5,712 nt of DNA, from NCBI RefSeq assembly GCF_042682565.1, contig NZ_JBHUIC010000006.1. One strand, 5' to 3'. This stretch comes from Pistricoccus aurantiacus. GTDB lineage: Bacteria > Pseudomonadota > Gammaproteobacteria > Pseudomonadales > Halomonadaceae. How positions within the stretch are numbered: the stretch's first letter is position 1; each line of letters begins with the position of its first letter. Shown here piece by piece: positions 1 through 5,712 of this stretch. The translations under genes were made by a program, and so were the position numbers. Below the pieces are notes generated by a model, which saw nothing but the letters and a program-made list of their open reading frames with translations, searched no databases and was not told the DNA's origin.

Positions 1-36
1 TGGTGGGGCGGCCACTGCCTCGCGTGGCGTAATAAG
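1..36 (-). other. Sequence downstream of 5S rRNA, with a small inverted repeat
   Basis: This is the stretch after the 3' end of 5S in the direction of transcription. It contains a 5-bp inverted repeat (gccac at 11-15, gtggc at 24-28) around an 8-base loop. An operon terminator would be expected near here, but no run of T follows the hairpin on the transcribed strand, so I do not call it a terminator. The window ends before anything else can be identified. Confidence 0.3.
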
Positions 37-156
37 GGGCCTGACGATGACCTACTCTCGCATGGGGAGACCCCACACTACCATCGGCGCTGGGCGGTTT
101 CACGGCTGAGTTCGGCATGGATTCAGGTGGGACCCGCTCGCTGTGGTCGTCAGGCA
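37..156 (-). rRNA. rrf: 5S ribosomal RNA
   Basis: 5S rRNA of the large ribosomal subunit, last gene of the operon. On the minus strand it begins TGCCTGACGACC and ends with the complementary TCGTCAGGCC, forming the terminal helix. Inside are the conserved blocks CATGCCGAACTCAG and GCGCCGATGGTAGTGTGGGG, followed by TCTCCCCATGCGAGAGTAGG, all typical of gammaproteobacterial 5S. The length of about 120 bases matches the E. coli gene. The 3' end is placed by comparison with E. coli and could be off by one or two bases. It lies about 94 bases after the 23S 3' end and would be cut from the same precursor. Confidence 0.95.
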
Positions 157-250
157 AAACGGCGATGACCGGCGTCATCACACAATGCCATCATGCTGAC
201 GCTACGCTCGCGTATCCGGCGGGTCGGTCACCCAGACCCCTTGGGGTTAT
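157..250 (-). other. 23S-5S spacer carrying the 3' arm of the 23S processing stem
   Basis: No gene is seen in this spacer. Most of it is complementary to the region just before the 23S 5' end. Four matched blocks are visible: 182-200 with 3247-3266 (one bulged base), 210-221 with 3198-3209 (12 of 12), 234-242 with 3158-3166 (9 of 9), and the block around 247-260 with 3140-3152. In bacteria such a helix holds the two ends of 23S together and is cut by RNase III. The family role is established; the assignment here rests on the complementarity. Confidence 0.85.
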
Positions 251-3147
<2,897 letters not shown>

Positions 3148-3202
3148 ATATAACCCGAAGGGGTCTCTCCCATCGGTGGGTCGCGATGACACAACGTCGC
3201 CG

Positions 3203-3220
3203 GATACGCTTGAGCGTATC
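3203..3220. repeat. Local hairpin gatacgct/agcgtatc
   Basis: An 8-bp perfect inverted repeat (3203-3210 and 3213-3220) separated by two bases; in RNA it would be about 7 bp with a 4-base loop. Its left arm is also part of the block that can pair with 210-221 in the 23S-5S spacer. The local hairpin and the long-range stem are therefore mutually exclusive, which may reflect a folding switch before and after 23S synthesis. That switch is inference. Confidence 0.6.
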
Positions 3221-3225
3221 TTGCA

Positions 3226-3243
3226 TTCTTTCCAAAGAAAGAA
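3226..3243. repeat. Local hairpin ttctttc/gaaagaa
   Basis: A 7-bp perfect inverted repeat (3226-3232 and 3237-3243) with a 4-base loop, lying between the spacer boxA and the 23S 5' end. It forms a side hairpin within the 5' arm of the 23S stem. No function can be assigned beyond structure. Confidence 0.55.
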
Positions 3244-3263
3244 CTTGTCAGCATGATGTGCAT

Positions 3264-3275
3264 TGTTAAAGAGCA
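3264..3275 (-). promoter_or_regulatory. Spacer boxA antitermination site
   Basis: The minus strand reads TGCTCTTTAACA, identical to the classical E. coli rrn boxA. BoxA RNA binds the NusB-NusE pair and helps polymerase pass Rho-dependent termination sites in rRNA operons. Bacterial operons often carry one copy in the leader and one in the 16S-23S spacer, as here. It sits just upstream of the 23S stem, a position suited to renewing antitermination before 23S is transcribed. Confidence 0.85.
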
Positions 3276-3276
3276 G

Positions 3277-3292
3277 ACTGTTCGAAAACAGT
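3277..3292 (-). promoter_or_regulatory. BoxB-like hairpin with UUCG loop upstream of boxA
   Basis: On the transcript this is ACTGTT-TTCG-AACAGT: a 6-bp stem closed by a UUCG tetraloop, one base upstream of boxA. rrn antitermination regions commonly have a boxB hairpin followed by boxA. The hairpin is seen in the sequence; the boxB role is inferred from order and spacing. Confidence 0.65.
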
Positions 3293-3335
3293 GATAATTC
3301 CTCGTCGTCGACGCTGCTTGACGAAGCCTTATCAC
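3291..3335. repeat. Imperfect stem-loop in the tRNA-Ala to 23S spacer
   Basis: Two nested inverted repeats: gtgataa (3291-3297) with ttatcac (3329-3335), and tcgtc (3302-3306) with gacga (3320-3324). The internal loop between them is equal (four bases on each side). It shares two bases with the boxB-like hairpin, so the outermost pairs of the two compete. It probably folds as a spacer hairpin; no specific function is assigned. Confidence 0.5.
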
Positions 3336-3371
3336 TACTCACGATGGATCGCGATAACCGATGGGGAAGAA

Positions 3372-3447
3372 TGGTGGAGCCAAGCGGGATCGAACCGCTG
3401 ACCTCCTGCGTGCAAGGCAGGCGCTCTCCCAGCTGAGCTATGGCCCC
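3372..3447 (-). tRNA. tRNA-Ala (anticodon UGC)
   Basis: A complete 76-base alanine tRNA. The minus strand starts GGGGCCATAGCTCAGC and ends with an encoded CCA tail after TGGCTCC, which pairs with the 5' end (one G-U pair). The anticodon stem is CCTGC/GCAGG (3417-3421 and 3405-3409) around loop CTTGCAC, giving anticodon TGC at 3412-3414. The T-arm GCGGTTCGATCCCGC is canonical. It is the second tRNA of the operon and lies about 224 bases before the 23S 5' end, the usual place in Ile-Ala spacers. It decodes GCN alanine codons. The bases just upstream (3454-3471) copy the 3' end of tRNA-Ile. Confidence 0.97.
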
Positions 3448-3453
3448 ATCGAA

Positions 3454-3543
3454 TGGTGGGTCTGGGCAGACGCGAAAGACCCCGGCGCCCTCACCCTCCT
3501 CTTTATTTCACCCCAGTGGGGGGCGCTCTCACCCACTGAGCGA
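3454..3543 (-). pseudogene. Degenerate tRNA-Ile-like unit between tRNA-Ile and tRNA-Ala
   Basis: In transcript order this region reads like a damaged tRNA-Ile. A D-arm-like segment (3523-3543, CGCTCAGTGGGTGAGAGCGC) is followed by an enlarged middle containing TAAAGAG, then AGGGTGAG as in the real anticodon/variable region. It ends with an exact 18-base copy (3454-3471) of the tRNA-Ile 3' end including CCA. The true acceptor 5' strand is missing, the anticodon is unrecognisable, and the T-loop TTCGA is altered. The retained 3' end can instead form a short hairpin between 3458-3463 and 3477-3482. It is not expected to give a working tRNA. It could be a relic of tandem duplication or a structural spacer element; the resemblance to the unit at 3671-3734 argues for shared origin. 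Confidence 0.6.
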
Positions 3544-3549
3544 GAAGAG

Positions 3550-3735
<186 letters not shown>

Positions 3736-3778
3736 CAGGTCCCGCTGGGTCTATACCCCAACAGTCTTTGCTCTATCT

Positions 3779-3805
3779 GATCAGGTAATTCAGTGTGGGC
3801 ACTTG
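3779..3805 (-). promoter_or_regulatory. Second copy of the 3' arm of the 16S processing stem
   Basis: This copy is identical to 3959-3985 and is likewise complementary to the leader segment 5663-5688. If the duplication is real, one 5' arm would have two possible 3' partners in the same transcript. Confidence 0.7.
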
Positions 3806-3826
3806 CCGGGCAAGGCGGTCATCGGT

Positions 3827-3884
<58 letters not shown>

Positions 3885-3958
3885 NCAATCGACAGTCACT
3901 AGACAATGCACGCATCACGCGGACATGGGCTAGTGACTGTGGACTCACAATCACAACG
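3885..3958. other. Unique 74-base segment between the two 106-base repeats, starting with n
   Basis: No gene is present. The first base is undetermined (n). The segment contains an 11-bp perfect inverted repeat, acagtcactag at 3892-3902 and ctagtgactgt at 3930-3940, with a 27-base loop. In transcript direction it directly follows the 16S processing stem and so occupies the place where the tRNA-bearing spacer begins after copy 1. It may be the beginning of a different spacer type from another rrn operon. Confidence 0.7.
3892..3940. repeat. 11-bp inverted repeat
   Basis: Arms 3892-3902 and 3930-3940 are perfectly complementary around 27 bases. As RNA it would form a stable stem just after the 16S precursor stem. 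No T-run follows, so it is not a recognisable terminator. Confidence 0.8.
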
Positions 3959-5544
<1,586 letters not shown>

Positions 5545-5662
5545 AAAGCTTGATAGTCCTTGCCTTCCCCAACGGAAAGAAGCGGACCAATCTCGGTTCA
5601 AGAACCAAACGTCTCTTGACGAGTCGCTTGTCTTGCATAAGAGATAACACCCCTCACGCCAA

Positions 5663-5688
5663 CAAGCGCCCACATGAATTACCTGATC
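5663..5688 (-). promoter_or_regulatory. 5' arm of the 16S rRNA processing stem
   Basis: The minus strand reads GATCAGGTAATTCATGTGGG and continues to CGCTTG. It pairs with 3959-3985 (and equally with 3779-3805) over 26 bases, with one G-U pair and one bulge. RNase III cuts such a helix to free pre-16S. Confidence 0.88.
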
Positions 5689-5691
5689 GAT

Positions 5692-5703
5692 TGTTAAAGA
5701 GCT
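5692..5703 (-). promoter_or_regulatory. Leader boxA antitermination site
   Basis: The minus strand reads AGCTCTTTAACA, 11 of 12 bases matching the E. coli boxA TGCTCTTTAACA. It lies four bases upstream of the 16S processing stem. The spacer copy at 3264-3275 is the perfect match. It is expected to recruit the Nus antitermination complex. Confidence 0.8.
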
Positions 5704-5712
5704 GCTGCTGCA

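Larger units (their letters stand above)
3148..3266 (-). promoter_or_regulatory. 5' arm of the 23S rRNA processing stem
   Basis: The bases just before the 23S 5' end pair with the 23S-5S spacer (roughly 182-252). The helix is interrupted by internal loops and by local hairpins on this side. Paired blocks on this side are 3148-3156, 3158-3166, 3198-3209 and 3247-3266. Such stems are the RNase III substrate that releases pre-23S. The arm ends inside the spacer boxA, so boxA lies at the foot of the stem, as the leader boxA does for 16S. Confidence 0.85.
5545..5712 (-). other. rRNA operon leader (partial)
   Basis: Transcribed leader between the promoter (outside the window) and the 16S 5' end. 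It carries boxA, then the 5' arm of the 16S processing stem, then about 120 bases without a gene. That last part has small hairpins, such as ggttc/gaacc at 5595-5606. No promoter is visible because the window stops just upstream of boxA. Confidence 0.85.

Noticed and set aside
11..28. Intrinsic terminator after 5S
   Set aside because: The stem is only 5 bp and no T-run follows on the transcribed strand within the window.

Overview
The window is one ribosomal RNA operon, transcribed entirely on the minus strand (right to left). No protein-coding gene is supported. In transcript order it holds: the tail of the rRNA leader with a boxA antitermination site and the 5' arm of the 16S processing stem (5545-5712); a full 16S rRNA (4007-5544); a 16S-23S spacer with tRNA-Ile(GAU) and tRNA-Ala(UGC) (3148-4006); a full 23S rRNA (251-3147); a short spacer (157-250); a 5S rRNA (37-156); and 36 bases of downstream sequence.

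The 16S reads as a gammaproteobacterium. Its variable regions, including the stretch around 4505-4560 and the V1-V3 blocks, resemble Halomonadaceae (Halomonas and relatives) as I remember them. The operon order 16S-Ile-Ala-23S-5S and the boxA sequences fit that class. The genus cannot be fixed by eye.

The rRNA and tRNA genes look normal and full length; the unusual content is all in the 16S-23S spacer. First, a 106-base block containing the last 58 bases of 16S plus the 3' arm of its processing stem occurs twice, exactly (3779-3884 and 3959-4064). The copies are separated by 74 bases that start with the window's only ambiguous base (n at 3885) and carry an 11-bp inverted repeat. This looks most like two different rrn spacers joined during assembly, although a real tandem duplication is not excluded. 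Second, the intact tRNA-Ile is flanked on both sides by degenerate tRNA-Ile-like units. These share an enlarged anticodon-arm region, and each keeps one end of the true tRNA exactly. Third, processing and antitermination elements can be read directly: long complementary stems enclosing 16S and 23S, boxA in both leader and spacer, and a UUCG-capped boxB-like hairpin before the spacer boxA.

The parts work together as one precursor. BoxA-directed antitermination would keep polymerase moving, the stems would be cut to release pre-16S and pre-23S, and the two tRNAs and 5S would be trimmed out. I found no sign of a new protein system; the spacer is where a second look is worthwhile.
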